A stretch of DNA of 64,000 bases from an uncultured Rhodospirillales bacterium. Lineage in GTDB: Bacteria > Pseudomonadota > Alphaproteobacteria > Acetobacterales > Acetobacteraceae. The stretch spans positions 31,153-95,152 of the forward strand of contig CAIMOR010000407.1 in NCBI GenBank assembly GCA_903843125.1, written 5' to 3'. Within the stretch, counting starts at the first letter, position 1, and each line of letters starts with the position of its first letter. Shown piece by piece: positions 46,605-55,453 of the stretch. The notes beneath the pieces are model-generated. The model had not been told where the DNA came from, ran no database searches, and worked only from the letters and a program-made list of their open reading frames with translations. The translations under genes were made by a program, and so were the position numbers.

Positions 46605-47834
46605 TCAACGGAGCAGTTCGGCCAGCAAGCCGGCCGGCGAATGCCGTATTCGCCAGGCCGGTGCCGCCGTGGCGTATTGGGTCAGCAGCGCAGGCAGCCT
46701 GGGCAGTGCGTCACGCACCACCCTGGCGAATTCGGCTGGTCGGTGGAACACCAGGGAGTGATCAGGCCCGACCTCGTCAGCCATCCAGCAGCCTGCTGGC
46801 ACAACCGCAGGCACACCCATTGCCCGCGCCTCGGCCAGGATGCCGGACGAGCGCGGGCCATAGGCCGCGGAGTCGTACGGCAGCAGCAGCAGGTCGGCGG
46901 CCTGCAACAGGTTCAGGTAGTCTTCCGGCGGCAGCGGTGTCTCCAGCAGGTGCAACTGGGCGCCGGCGATGCCGCGCATCTGCCTCTGGGCACGCTGTAC
47001 GACAGGGTCCGCCGCCGTGCCGACCGGCCCGCTGTGGATGGTGAAGCGGGCCTGCCCGACCAGGGACGCGACCAGTGCCGGCAGAAGCGCATAGCCCTTT
47101 TCTGCGCGGGCGCCGCCGGCGAAGACAAGATGCGGCGGCCGGCCCGGCCCGCCAGTGCGCACTGGGGGGGCCACCACAGGCAACGGCGCGACCCGCACCG
47201 GCCGGCCGCTGGTGGCAGTCCAAAGCGCTGCCAGCGGGGCGGTATCGGCGAGCAGCCTCAGCTTCGGCCCGAACCGGTCGGCGATCCCGGCCAGGATAGC
47301 TGCAACCGGCTGCGCGCCAGCGTCGTCGCGGTCCATCTCCACCGGTGTCCGGCGCAGCACAATGGCCAGGGCGCCGAGGCACTCCGGCGGCAGCCCGGCA
47401 ACCATCCCGGCCAAGTTGGCGGCGGAGGCGCTGTGCAGCAGCAACAAATCCTGCCGGGTATCGCCGTTTGCAACCAGGGCCGTCGCCAGTTCCGCAGCCA
47501 GGGTATCCGGGGCCGGCCGGACCAATACGCGTCGCAACAGACGCAACGGCGGAGCGACGCTGGCCGCGAGGCCGCCCGGCAGCCGGGCCGCCAGACCGAA
47601 CACCGCCCGCCGCGCTGCGCCGCCGCCGCCTGCGGATTGATAGACAGCGCCAAAGGTGGGCAGGCAGGGTATGCCTGTTGGCATGGCGCCGCTGAACTGC
47701 TTCGAGGCCAGCACCAGGGGCGCAATCCCGCGCTCGCGGGCAGCTTCAGCGACTGCGAGGGTATACCCCAAGTGGTGACCGAGGGCGCTCCGCAGTCCCG
47801 GGTCGGCGATGATCAGCCGCGGCGGCAGGCTCAC
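46605..47834 (-). CDS. Glycosyltransferase (GT4-like)
   Basis: HHLGYTLAVAEAARERGIAPLVL N-terminal and LLLPYDSAAYGPRSSGILAEARAMGVPAVVPAGCWMADEVG C-terminal fold. Confidence 0.78.
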   Translation of the reverse strand: MSLPPRLIIADPGLRSALGHHLGYTLAVAEAARERGIAPLVLASKQFSGAMPTGIPCLPTFGAVYQSAGGGGAARRAVFGLAARLPGGLAASVAPPLRLLRRVLVRPAPDTLAAELATALVANGDTRQDLLLLHSASAANLAGMVAGLPPECLGALAIVLRRTPVEMDRDDAGAQPVAAILAGIADRFGPKLRLLADTAPLAALWTATSGRPVRVAPLPVVAPPVRTGGPGRPPHLVFAGGARAEKGYALLPALVASLVGQARFTIHSGPVGTAADPVVQRAQRQMRGIAGAQLHLLETPLPPEDYLNLLQAADLLLLPYDSAAYGPRSSGILAEARAMGVPAVVPAGCWMADEVGPDHSLVFHRPAEFARVVRDALPRLPALLTQYATAAPAWRIRHSPAGLLAELLR

Positions 47835-49027
47835 CGCCTGGTCGAGCGCAAGAACTCGTCGAGCGCACCGCCGGTGAAATGATACCCGGGCAGGTTGACC
47901 GCAGCAGCGGCGGCCAGGTCGGTCGGCTTGTCGCCGACCAGGAAGCTGCCTTCAGCCCGAACCGGCCAAGCGGCCATGAGATCCTCGATCATTCCGGGAT
48001 TGGGCTTGCGACGGCGGCAGTCACCGCGGAACGCTGCAACGCTGCCGTCCGGGTGGTGCGGGCAATGCTCCCAGGCATCTACATGAGCGCCCTGGGCGGC
48101 AAGGGCTGCGGCCATCCAGCGATGGAGGACGTGGACTTGTTCCGGCGGGTAATAGCCCCGCGCCACGCCGGCCTGGTTGGTCACGACGAAGACGTAATGG
48201 CCGCTGTCGTTCAGCGCCTTCACGGCCGCCGCCGCGCCCGGCGTCCACTCCGCCTGGGCCGGGTCGTGCGGGTAGCCGGTATCCTTGATCAGCACGCCGT
48301 CGCGGTCGAGGAACGCCGCCGGGCGGCGCTGCATGGCAGGGATCAGCATCTGTGCGCGCGCCAGATCCTCCGGAATGCCGATGTCGATGAACTCGGCGTC
48401 ATACAAGGTGCCGCGCAGCAGGCCGGCCTTGGCCAGGCGGGGAAAGACCTCGGCCTCCAGGCTCACAGGGCCGTCGCCGATCCAACCGACGATCCGACGA
48501 TCCAGAGCGTAGATGCCGCCGTTGATCGGCCCGCTGCGCTCCGGGCTCCGTTCCTGGAAGCCGGTCACCCGGCCGTCGGCGGCCAGGTCCACCGTTCCGT
48601 AGCGGCCGCCCGGCGCGGTGCGGCGCAACGCAAGGGTGGCCAGCGACTGCTCGGTGTGCAGCGGCAAGTCGAGCAGATTGACGCTGAACAGCGTGTCGCC
48701 ATTCAGCAATAGGAAACGCTCCTCCAGTTTGTCGGCAAACAACTTCAGCGCGCCGGCAGTGCCCAACGGCTCCGACTCCACCAGCACTTCGAGCGCTGCG
48801 TCACGCACGGTGCGACCGGCGTAGCGCTCTACGATCTGCTCGGCCTTGTAGCCGGCCAGCAGCGTGATGCGGGCGAAGCCATGGCGGGCAACTTCCTCGA
48901 TCTGCCAATCCAGAAAAGGCCGGCCGGCCACAGGAGCCAGCGGCTTCGGTATCGTCTCGGTCAATGCGCCCAGCCGGGTGCCGCGGCCGCCGACCAGCAG
49001 CGCCGCTTGGCGAATCGGTGCCGACAT
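47831..49027 (-). CDS. Fused heptose-1-phosphate nucleotidyltransferase (HddC-like) and D,D-heptose 1,7-bisphosphate phosphatase (GmhB-like)
   Basis: N-terminus LVGGRGTRLGALTETIPKPLAPVAGRPFLDWQIEEV (nucleotidyltransferase); C-terminus AAFLDRDGVLIKDTGYPHDPAQAEWTPGAAAAVKALNDSGHYVFVVTNQAGVARGYY...CPHHPDGSVAAFRGDCRRRKPNPGM (HAD/GmhB). Confidence 0.88.
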   Translation of the reverse strand: MSAPIRQAALLVGGRGTRLGALTETIPKPLAPVAGRPFLDWQIEEVARHGFARITLLAGYKAEQIVERYAGRTVRDAALEVLVESEPLGTAGALKLFADKLEERFLLLNGDTLFSVNLLDLPLHTEQSLATLALRRTAPGGRYGTVDLAADGRVTGFQERSPERSGPINGGIYALDRRIVGWIGDGPVSLEAEVFPRLAKAGLLRGTLYDAEFIDIGIPEDLARAQMLIPAMQRRPAAFLDRDGVLIKDTGYPHDPAQAEWTPGAAAAVKALNDSGHYVFVVTNQAGVARGYYPPEQVHVLHRWMAAALAAQGAHVDAWEHCPHHPDGSVAAFRGDCRRRKPNPGMIEDLMAAWPVRAEGSFLVGDKPTDLAAAAAVNLPGYHFTGGALDEFLRSTRR

Positions 49028-49593
49028 CAGGCCAGCGCTGCTTCCACTGCGGCGCAGTAGTAATGATACAGGCATAGGTGGACCTGCTGGATCGCAGGCG
49101 TGGAGGTGCTCGGCGCCGCCAGCAGATGGTCACATAGCACCGCCATCCGGCCGCCTCCCTCGCCGGTCAGCCCCAGGGTGACCATGCCGCGCGCCTTCGC
49201 CGCTTCCAGCGCCAGCACCACATTTTTGGAGTTGCCGCTGGTGGAGATGCCGAGCAGCACGCCGCCGGGCTCGGCATAGGCCTCCACCTGTCGGGAGAAC
49301 ACGGTTTCGAAGCTGTAGTCGTTGGCCCAGGCGGTCAGCACTGCCGGGTTGGAACTGAGGCAGATGGCCTTCAGCGCTCGACGCTCCTGCAAAAACCGGC
49401 CGACCATTTCCCCCACGATATGCTGTGCGTCCGCCGCGGAGCCGCCATTGCCGCAGACCAGCAGGGGGCGGCCGGCGGCCAGCGCGGCCACTGTGGCCTT
49501 GACCGCGGCGTCCATCGCGGCGTCCAGCGCCAGGGCGCGGGTCGTCGCCAGCAGGGCTTCGGCGTTGCCGAGCCATTGGTCGAGCGGGATCAT
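49027..49593 (-). CDS. gmhA: Sedoheptulose 7-phosphate isomerase (phosphoheptose isomerase)
   Basis: LVCGNGGSAADAQHIVGEMVGRFLQERRALKAICLSSNPAVLTAWANDYSFETVFSRQVEAYAEPGGVLLGISTSGNSKNV is the GmhA SIS domain. Confidence 0.95.
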   Translation of the reverse strand: MIPLDQWLGNAEALLATTRALALDAAMDAAVKATVAALAAGRPLLVCGNGGSAADAQHIVGEMVGRFLQERRALKAICLSSNPAVLTAWANDYSFETVFSRQVEAYAEPGGVLLGISTSGNSKNVVLALEAAKARGMVTLGLTGEGGGRMAVLCDHLLAAPSTSTPAIQQVHLCLYHYYCAAVEAALA

Positions 49594-49782
49594 CTTCGCC
49601 TCCACACCGGCTCCTGGCCGCGGCGTTCCTTTACGGCGACGGCCCGGAGAAGCCAAGCGCAGCGGATGCTACGGGCGAGACCTACAGCCGCTCCCGAATA
49701 GATGCTTGCGGCCGCGCTGCTTTGACCTAATCAGGCCCTGCCGAAATGCCAGGGCGATCGCCCTGCGCGATGGGGGAATGGC

Positions 49783-51975
49783 ATGGGTCGCGTTGATCGG
49801 GCGCTGCGCGGCGCCACCGAGCCGGGAAAGTCGGCACCTTGGGCTGCAATGCGCAAGGCTGCGCCGCGCCGGGCCTTCGCGCTTGCAATACTGGCTCTGG
49901 TGATTGCTACCGTGGTCGGGAGCCTTGCGTTCCTGCTGATGCAGGGGCGCCCTGACCGCCTGGAGGCGCTGCTAAGGCCTGATATCTGGGCGCTGTTCGG
50001 GGCGCCCAGCGACAATACCGTCCAGGTCCGCGCCTATGGCTGCGGGCTGCTGGCCCTGCTTGTCATGACCGGGATCGGCATCTGGCAGTGTGAGCGCTGG
50101 CCGCTACCTTCCTGGCTTGGCGTCTCGCGCGCACCCGGGCCGCCCGGGTTCGGCCCGCCGCAGCCGCTGGAGAGTTTGCTGGCGGTGCTGATGGTTGTGT
50201 CGACCTTGCTCTGGCTGCCCGGCCTCCCGGAAACTGGCGACAGCGGACAAGTGTTCTGGGGCGGCTTTTCCATGTACCCGACGCTCGGCCTGCCACAGGC
50301 CCTGCGCAGTATCCTCTTTGGCGTGATTTCGCTGGCGGCGCTGCTGCTGGTGCGGCTCCGACTACCCGCAGGCTTGTTGGGGCCACTGGCGCTCGGCTTG
50401 GCCGGGGCCGACCTGCTGGTGCTGCTGGTGCCGGGGCTGTGGCAGCCTTTGCGGTTGGAGGGGATCGGCTATGCCGATCTGCTCACCCTGGACGCGCACT
50501 ACGGCATCCTGCTCGGCGACAGGCTGCAACTGCGCGAGGGGCTACCTCTGGTGAGCGTGGTGGAGCCTCGCTACGGCTTCCTGCTGCCCGTGCTGGCCGC
50601 GATCGGGGAGCGCCTGTTTGGCGCGCTGGACGTGGGCCAGAACGTGCGCCTGGTTCAGTGGAGTCAGGTTGGTTTCCTTGGCATCTTTACCGCAGCGCTA
50701 CTGGTACAGGCGCGCGGGGCTTGGCTGGGCGTGGCGGTCGCGCTGCTGCTCGTGGCGCCGTGGCTCGGCACCCTGCACATGTCGGTTTTCCACCCGAACC
50801 AGGCTGGGTACCGCTACCTCGGCTTCGGCGTGGCCCTGCTGGCCATGGCCTGGCTGTGCCGGCAGGAGGCGGCCGGCCGGCCGCTGGCGATGGCGCCCTG
50901 GCTGCTCGGCGGCGTGGCCGGCTTGGCTATGCTGCTCAACTACGAGACTGGCGCCGTCGTCGGTTTCGGCACCGTGCTTTACCTTCTGCTGGGGCTGCCG
51001 GTGCGCGGCTGGTGGCCGGCCCTGGCGAAGGTTGCGCTACGCTATGCCGCCTGCGTACTGGCGGCGCATGCGGCGTTCTGGCTGCTGGTCCTGGTTGGCC
51101 TGGACATGCCGCCGGCGCCGCTCGCCGGACTGTTCTGGCCCTTATTTTCGCACAATGTCGAATCCATCATCGGCCGGCCGCTGCAGCAGGACCCGTGGAT
51201 CACGGTCATAGCCGGCGCCAGCGCCGTCGCCCTAGTACGGCCCGCGTTGGCCTGGCGGTGGCGTGCGCCTGGCACCGAAGCCCGGCTTCTGGCGGCGGTC
51301 GGCGGCATGTTGCTGTTGTGGCTGACTTATTGGATCAGTCGTCCACATATCTGGTCCGACTGGTCATACTTCGTACTGTTCGGCCCCTTCGTCGTGGCGC
51401 TGCTGCGCCCGTCGGTGCTGGACCGCATTCTGGCGCTCGGTCGGCGGCGGCGGTTGGCGCCGGCGGCGCTGGTGCTGGCGCTGGCGGTGTTGCCCGCGGT
51501 GTATGTTGGTCAGCGCCATAACCTGCCGCCCGCCTGGCGGGCGCTGACCCGTCGGCCGGAAGCGCTCCCTGCCGGGGCCAGGCTGATATCCGGCGTCTGG
51601 CTGTCGGCGGCGGTGGCGGACCAACTGGAGGCTAAGGCGGTGGGCATCCGGGCGACGGCAGCGCTGGGCACCGTGGTCTACATGTCGGCGCATGCATTCT
51701 CGCTGGCGGTCCTGTCTGGTCATCCGCTGCCGCTTGCTCGGCGCGAACTGCTGTTTGGCCTGAAGACTGAGCGCGATTTCGACGACTACGTGGGCGAAGT
51801 CATGCTCCTGGCGCCGGAGCGAATCCTGATCGACGACGAGGCGGCACCGGCGGCCATGCCGCTGCCGATGCGCCATACGCTGGATGCGGTGCAGCGCGCG
51901 CTGGCCGGTACCTACGCCCCGGTGGCCGGACTGCCGGGTTGGCGGGTTCTGGAACGGCAGACGGGCGTGCACTAG
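49783..51975 (+). CDS. Large polytopic membrane protein, putative GT-C-like glycosyltransferase
   Basis: 730 aa with many hydrophobic helices and a large loop EGIGYADLLTLDAHYGILLGDRLQLREGLPLVSVVEPRYGFLLP. Confidence 0.7.
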   Translation: MGRVDRALRGATEPGKSAPWAAMRKAAPRRAFALAILALVIATVVGSLAFLLMQGRPDRLEALLRPDIWALFGAPSDNTVQVRAYGCGLLALLVMTGIGIWQCERWPLPSWLGVSRAPGPPGFGPPQPLESLLAVLMVVSTLLWLPGLPETGDSGQVFWGGFSMYPTLGLPQALRSILFGVISLAALLLVRLRLPAGLLGPLALGLAGADLLVLLVPGLWQPLRLEGIGYADLLTLDAHYGILLGDRLQLREGLPLVSVVEPRYGFLLPVLAAIGERLFGALDVGQNVRLVQWSQVGFLGIFTAALLVQARGAWLGVAVALLLVAPWLGTLHMSVFHPNQAGYRYLGFGVALLAMAWLCRQEAAGRPLAMAPWLLGGVAGLAMLLNYETGAVVGFGTVLYLLLGLPVRGWWPALAKVALRYAACVLAAHAAFWLLVLVGLDMPPAPLAGLFWPLFSHNVESIIGRPLQQDPWITVIAGASAVALVRPALAWRWRAPGTEARLLAAVGGMLLLWLTYWISRPHIWSDWSYFVLFGPFVVALLRPSVLDRILALGRRRRLAPAALVLALAVLPAVYVGQRHNLPPAWRALTRRPEALPAGARLISGVWLSAAVADQLEAKAVGIRATAALGTVVYMSAHAFSLAVLSGHPLPLARRELLFGLKTERDFDDYVGEVMLLAPERILIDDEAAPAAMPLPMRHTLDAVQRALAGTYAPVAGLPGWRVLERQTGVH

Positions 51976-52004
51976 CGGCGGGTGCAACGACCGAGGGCTG
52001 GACG

Positions 52005-53075
52005 ATGCCCCGCCATGCCACTATCAGGAACGGCCCTCGCGAGAACAAATTTGAAATGAATCCGGCCATCCTCGCCCTTGCCCGCTTGTTCCCGGGCGTC
52101 CCTGCCTTGATCGCCAAGATCGAGACCATCGAGCGACGCCTCAAGGCCCTCGAATCCTGGACCGCTACAGGGCGCCTGCGCAACGACGGCCCGGATTCCT
52201 TCCCCCTGCAGGATTGGTGGGCGCGCAGCTTCTGGGAACCGACGGTGGCGCTGGCCATTCGCGACCATTGCCAGCCGGGCGACGTCGTGTTCGACGTCGG
52301 CTGCAACGCAGGCGGTATGGCGCTGATGATGTCGCGCTTGGTAGGGCCGCGCGGTATGGTGCTGGCGTTCGAGGCCAGCCCTCGCATCGTCGACAAGACG
52401 CATTACAACCTCGTAAAGGCTGGCTGCCACAATGTTACGCTGTTCCACAAGGCGGTGTGGCACACCTCGGGCGCGCTGGTGAACATGGCCCCGGGCGACC
52501 ACCTCAACGACCGGATCGAGGAAGCCACCACGGGCATGACCGTGCGTACGGTGGCGCTGGACGACCTGATGCTGGCCGGCGACTTCCGCCCAAGCTTCAT
52601 CAAGATGGACATCGAAGGCGCCGAGTTGGACGCGTTGCGCGGCAGTCGCCGGCTGCTGGCCGAAGTCCGGCCGATCCTGGTGCTGGAGCAGGCGCCCGAT
52701 GACATGCGCTGTCATGAACTGCTGACCGAGGCCGGCTATCTGGCCGTGGATCTTTCAAGCTACCGGCGCATTGTCACCGGGGCCGACTTCGGCCGTGCCG
52801 ACGGCGTAGCGAACGTGCTGTTCGTGCCGCAGGAGAAGGCGGCGGGCAGCCGTTACTTCACCGATGCCGCGCCGGTCGAGATGGCAACCTTGCCGGCCGG
52901 GCGGTTCATTCGTGCGGCGAATGGCGATATCGGCATGCCGGAGCCGGTGAACCTGGCCGCCGGCCGCTACCTGGTCCGCACCGACTTCACTGCCGAGGGG
53001 ACCGACAACTCGGTCTTGCCGGGCTTGAGGCCGATGGCGAGGTGGTGTTCCGCTACCACACCTATACCAAGCTGA
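52005..53075 (+). CDS. FkbM family methyltransferase, C-terminus apparently frameshifted
   Basis: GDVVFDVGCNAGGMALMMSRLVGPRGMVLAFEASPRIVDKTHYNL and PSFIKMDIEGAELDALRGS are FkbM motifs. Reading frame is lost near 53018; see following fragment. Confidence 0.82.
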   Translation: MPRHATIRNGPRENKFEMNPAILALARLFPGVPALIAKIETIERRLKALESWTATGRLRNDGPDSFPLQDWWARSFWEPTVALAIRDHCQPGDVVFDVGCNAGGMALMMSRLVGPRGMVLAFEASPRIVDKTHYNLVKAGCHNVTLFHKAVWHTSGALVNMAPGDHLNDRIEEATTGMTVRTVALDDLMLAGDFRPSFIKMDIEGAELDALRGSRRLLAEVRPILVLEQAPDDMRCHELLTEAGYLAVDLSSYRRIVTGADFGRADGVANVLFVPQEKAAGSRYFTDAAPVEMATLPAGRFIRAANGDIGMPEPVNLAAGRYLVRTDFTAEGTDNSVLPGLRPMARWCSATTPIPS

Positions 53076-53239
53076 TGGCCGGCAGCTACACCGACTGGGT
53101 GGTGCAGCTGGACCGCCCGGCAAAGTTGGGGCTGTACCTGCGCTTCCTGTCCGGCAGCGATAGCACGCTGCGCTGGAACGGTGCGACGATCTATCGCCTG
53201 CCGGCCTTCGATGGCGCGGTTGGCCCGGTGGTGGAGTAG
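53019..53239 (+). other. Out-of-frame C-terminal continuation of the FkbM methyltransferase
   Basis: -1 frame reads ...GLEADGEVVFRYHTYTKLMAGSYTDWVVQLDRPAKLGLYLRFLSGSDSTLRWNGATIYRLPAFDGAVGPVVE*, a natural beta-sandwich end, while frame 0 becomes GLRPMARWCSATTPIPS*. Confidence 0.75.
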
Positions 53240-53244
53240 CTCGC

Positions 53245-54204
53245 GTGCAACAGAAAATCCTGAGCTTGCTGCGTCGGGCACTCGGCACCAACCGCATTGC
53301 CGCCGATCTGGCCGACGTGAAGGTGCAGCTTTCCCGCATGCAGCAGGGCTCGCAGTACGAGACCTTGCCGGGTAACCCTTATGCGCGCGTCGCGCTGCCG
53401 ATCGAGTACCCGCCGTCACGCGACATGCAGCCGCGCTGGGGCAATACCCGTCCGCCGATCCAGCCGCTGGTGGATTGGATGGCGCCGCACGACGAGGCGT
53501 TTAGAGGCGTGCTCGGCGCCATCAGCGCCCGGGCGCCACAACTCAATCGCATCGCGCGGGACTTCGACCCCAATACGCCGGAACCAGCTTGGTGCGGTGT
53601 GCCCTATGCGCCGTTCGACGGTGCCGCGCTGTACACGCTGATCGGCGAGCACAAGCCGAAGCTGTACCTGGAGATCGGCTCCGGCGTCACCACCGCCTTC
53701 GCCCGCCGCTCCATCCGCGACCACGGGCTGGCGACGCGCATCGTCTCGATCGACCCGGAGCCGCGTGCCGCGATCGACGCGATTTGCGACCAGGTGATCC
53801 GTGCCGGGCTGGAAACCTGCGACCTGAGTGTGTTCGATACGCTGGAGGCGGGCGACATCCTGTTCCTGGATGGCTCGCACCGGGTGTTCATGAACAGCGA
53901 CGTCACGGTGTTCATGATCGACGTGCTGCCGCGGCTGAAGCCGGGCGTCATCGTGCATGTCCACGACATCCAACTGCCCTGGGACTACCCGGACATGTTC
54001 ACCAACTGGTACTGGAGCGAGGCCTATATCCTGGCGACCTACCTGATCGCGGCGCGCGACCGGGTGCGCCCGGTACTGCCGACCGCCTGGGTCTGTCGTG
54101 CCCCGCAGTTCGAGAACTGGTTCGCCAACCCACCGGTTGACCTGGGCGCGCAGAACGATGGTTGGCGCGGCGGCGGCGCAATGTGGTTCACCCACGTCGG
54201 GTGA
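53245..54204 (+). CDS. Class I SAM-dependent methyltransferase (Methyltransf_24-like)
   Basis: KLYLEIGSGVTTAFARRSIRDHGLATRIVSIDPEP, ILFLDGSHRVFMNSDVTVFMIDVLPRLKPGVIVHVHDIQLPWDYP. Start GTG. Confidence 0.82.
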   Translation: MQQKILSLLRRALGTNRIAADLADVKVQLSRMQQGSQYETLPGNPYARVALPIEYPPSRDMQPRWGNTRPPIQPLVDWMAPHDEAFRGVLGAISARAPQLNRIARDFDPNTPEPAWCGVPYAPFDGAALYTLIGEHKPKLYLEIGSGVTTAFARRSIRDHGLATRIVSIDPEPRAAIDAICDQVIRAGLETCDLSVFDTLEAGDILFLDGSHRVFMNSDVTVFMIDVLPRLKPGVIVHVHDIQLPWDYPDMFTNWYWSEAYILATYLIAARDRVRPVLPTAWVCRAPQFENWFANPPVDLGAQNDGWRGGGAMWFTHVG

Positions 54205-54214
54205 GGGTGACGTC

Positions 54215-55453
54215 TCAGCCCCGGCCGGCCGGGGCAGTCTGCGCTGGTCGGATAGCATGCCAGCGCAGCAGCCGGCTGCCGAAGTCGATTCCTGGACGTT
54301 CCACCCAGCGGAAGCAGGCGTCGGCGACCAGTGCGGATAAGCCGATCCCCAGCACCGCCTGCACCGGCCCATAGGTCCAGGGCTGCGCGACCAGTCTGAG
54401 GTCGGTGAGCCAAAGCCCGATCCACACCAACGCCAGGATCGGGAAGTGAACCAGGTACAGGCTGTAGCTGCGGTCACCGAGCCACAACATCAGTCGCCCG
54501 ACCACACTGCGGCCCACCCCATGATCTGCCATTGTGGCGGCGACCGCGACGGCCCAGCTGAAACCAACCAGCGCCGCTGGATAGCCCAGCAGTTCCAGCC
54601 AGTTATGAGGTTGCAACGGCATTTCTGGCCAAGGATGGCGGAAGCCGCTGAGTGCCAGCACGGTCCCGACCATGGCCAGCAGCAACGCCAGCCGGGCGCG
54701 GCCAAAGCCGGCACGGTACAGCCAGCCCGGTGGCACCAGCGCCAACAGCGTTCCGGCAGCCAGGAAGTCGAAGCGCATCTGGAACAGCCATGCCATGCCC
54801 GGCTGGTTGAACCCGAGCAGCATCAGCAGCCGCGCCAGCGCGTAGTAGCCGACCACGCCCAGCGCCAGCAGCCACAGCCCGCGCTCGCACTGCCGCGCAT
54901 CGCCACCGGCCCGCAGCACCGCAAAGGCCAGCAGCGCCAAGGCAGCGTAGAACTGGAACTCGACCGAAAGGCTCCACATGGCAGCGTGGACGTAGAGCCG
55001 CGGGCTGGTGTTCAGCGTCAGCGTCCCGGTCAGCACCTGCGCGCCTTGGGTGACAAAGCGCCAGTCGGACGCACCGAACAGTTGGCGCGGCAGGTCGCCC
55101 GGTGCCCAAAACGAGGTGACTCCCCAGACCAGAGCGCAGATGCCGAGGAAGAACAGCAGCGCCGGGTAGAGGCGGAACAGCCGTCGCACCACGAAGTGCC
55201 GCAGGTTCCAGCCGCCGCGCTGCAATGAACGGGTGACGACGAACCCGCTGATGACGAAGAACAGCTCCACCCCGAGATAGCCGGAGTTCGTCACCCGCCC
55301 CGGCAGCAGCCCGAGCAACTGCGTCACCAGGGAGATATGCTGTGCAAGCACCAGCAGGATCGCCCAGCCGCGCAACTGCTGAATGACCAGGTTGCGGCTG
55401 GTGGCGGTCGGCGGTACGTCGGTCAAGCTGGCATCCTGCAACGGTATCAGCAT
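54215..55453 (-). CDS. Acyltransferase family 3 protein (OafA-like)
   Basis: IQQLRGWAILLVLAQHISLV, GVELFFVISGFVVTRSL, polytopic; LWSLSVEFQFYAALALL-type motif. Confidence 0.93.
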   Translation of the reverse strand: MLIPLQDASLTDVPPTATSRNLVIQQLRGWAILLVLAQHISLVTQLLGLLPGRVTNSGYLGVELFFVISGFVVTRSLQRGGWNLRHFVVRRLFRLYPALLFFLGICALVWGVTSFWAPGDLPRQLFGASDWRFVTQGAQVLTGTLTLNTSPRLYVHAAMWSLSVEFQFYAALALLAFAVLRAGGDARQCERGLWLLALGVVGYYALARLLMLLGFNQPGMAWLFQMRFDFLAAGTLLALVPPGWLYRAGFGRARLALLLAMVGTVLALSGFRHPWPEMPLQPHNWLELLGYPAALVGFSWAVAVAATMADHGVGRSVVGRLMLWLGDRSYSLYLVHFPILALVWIGLWLTDLRLVAQPWTYGPVQAVLGIGLSALVADACFRWVERPGIDFGSRLLRWHAIRPAQTAPAGRG

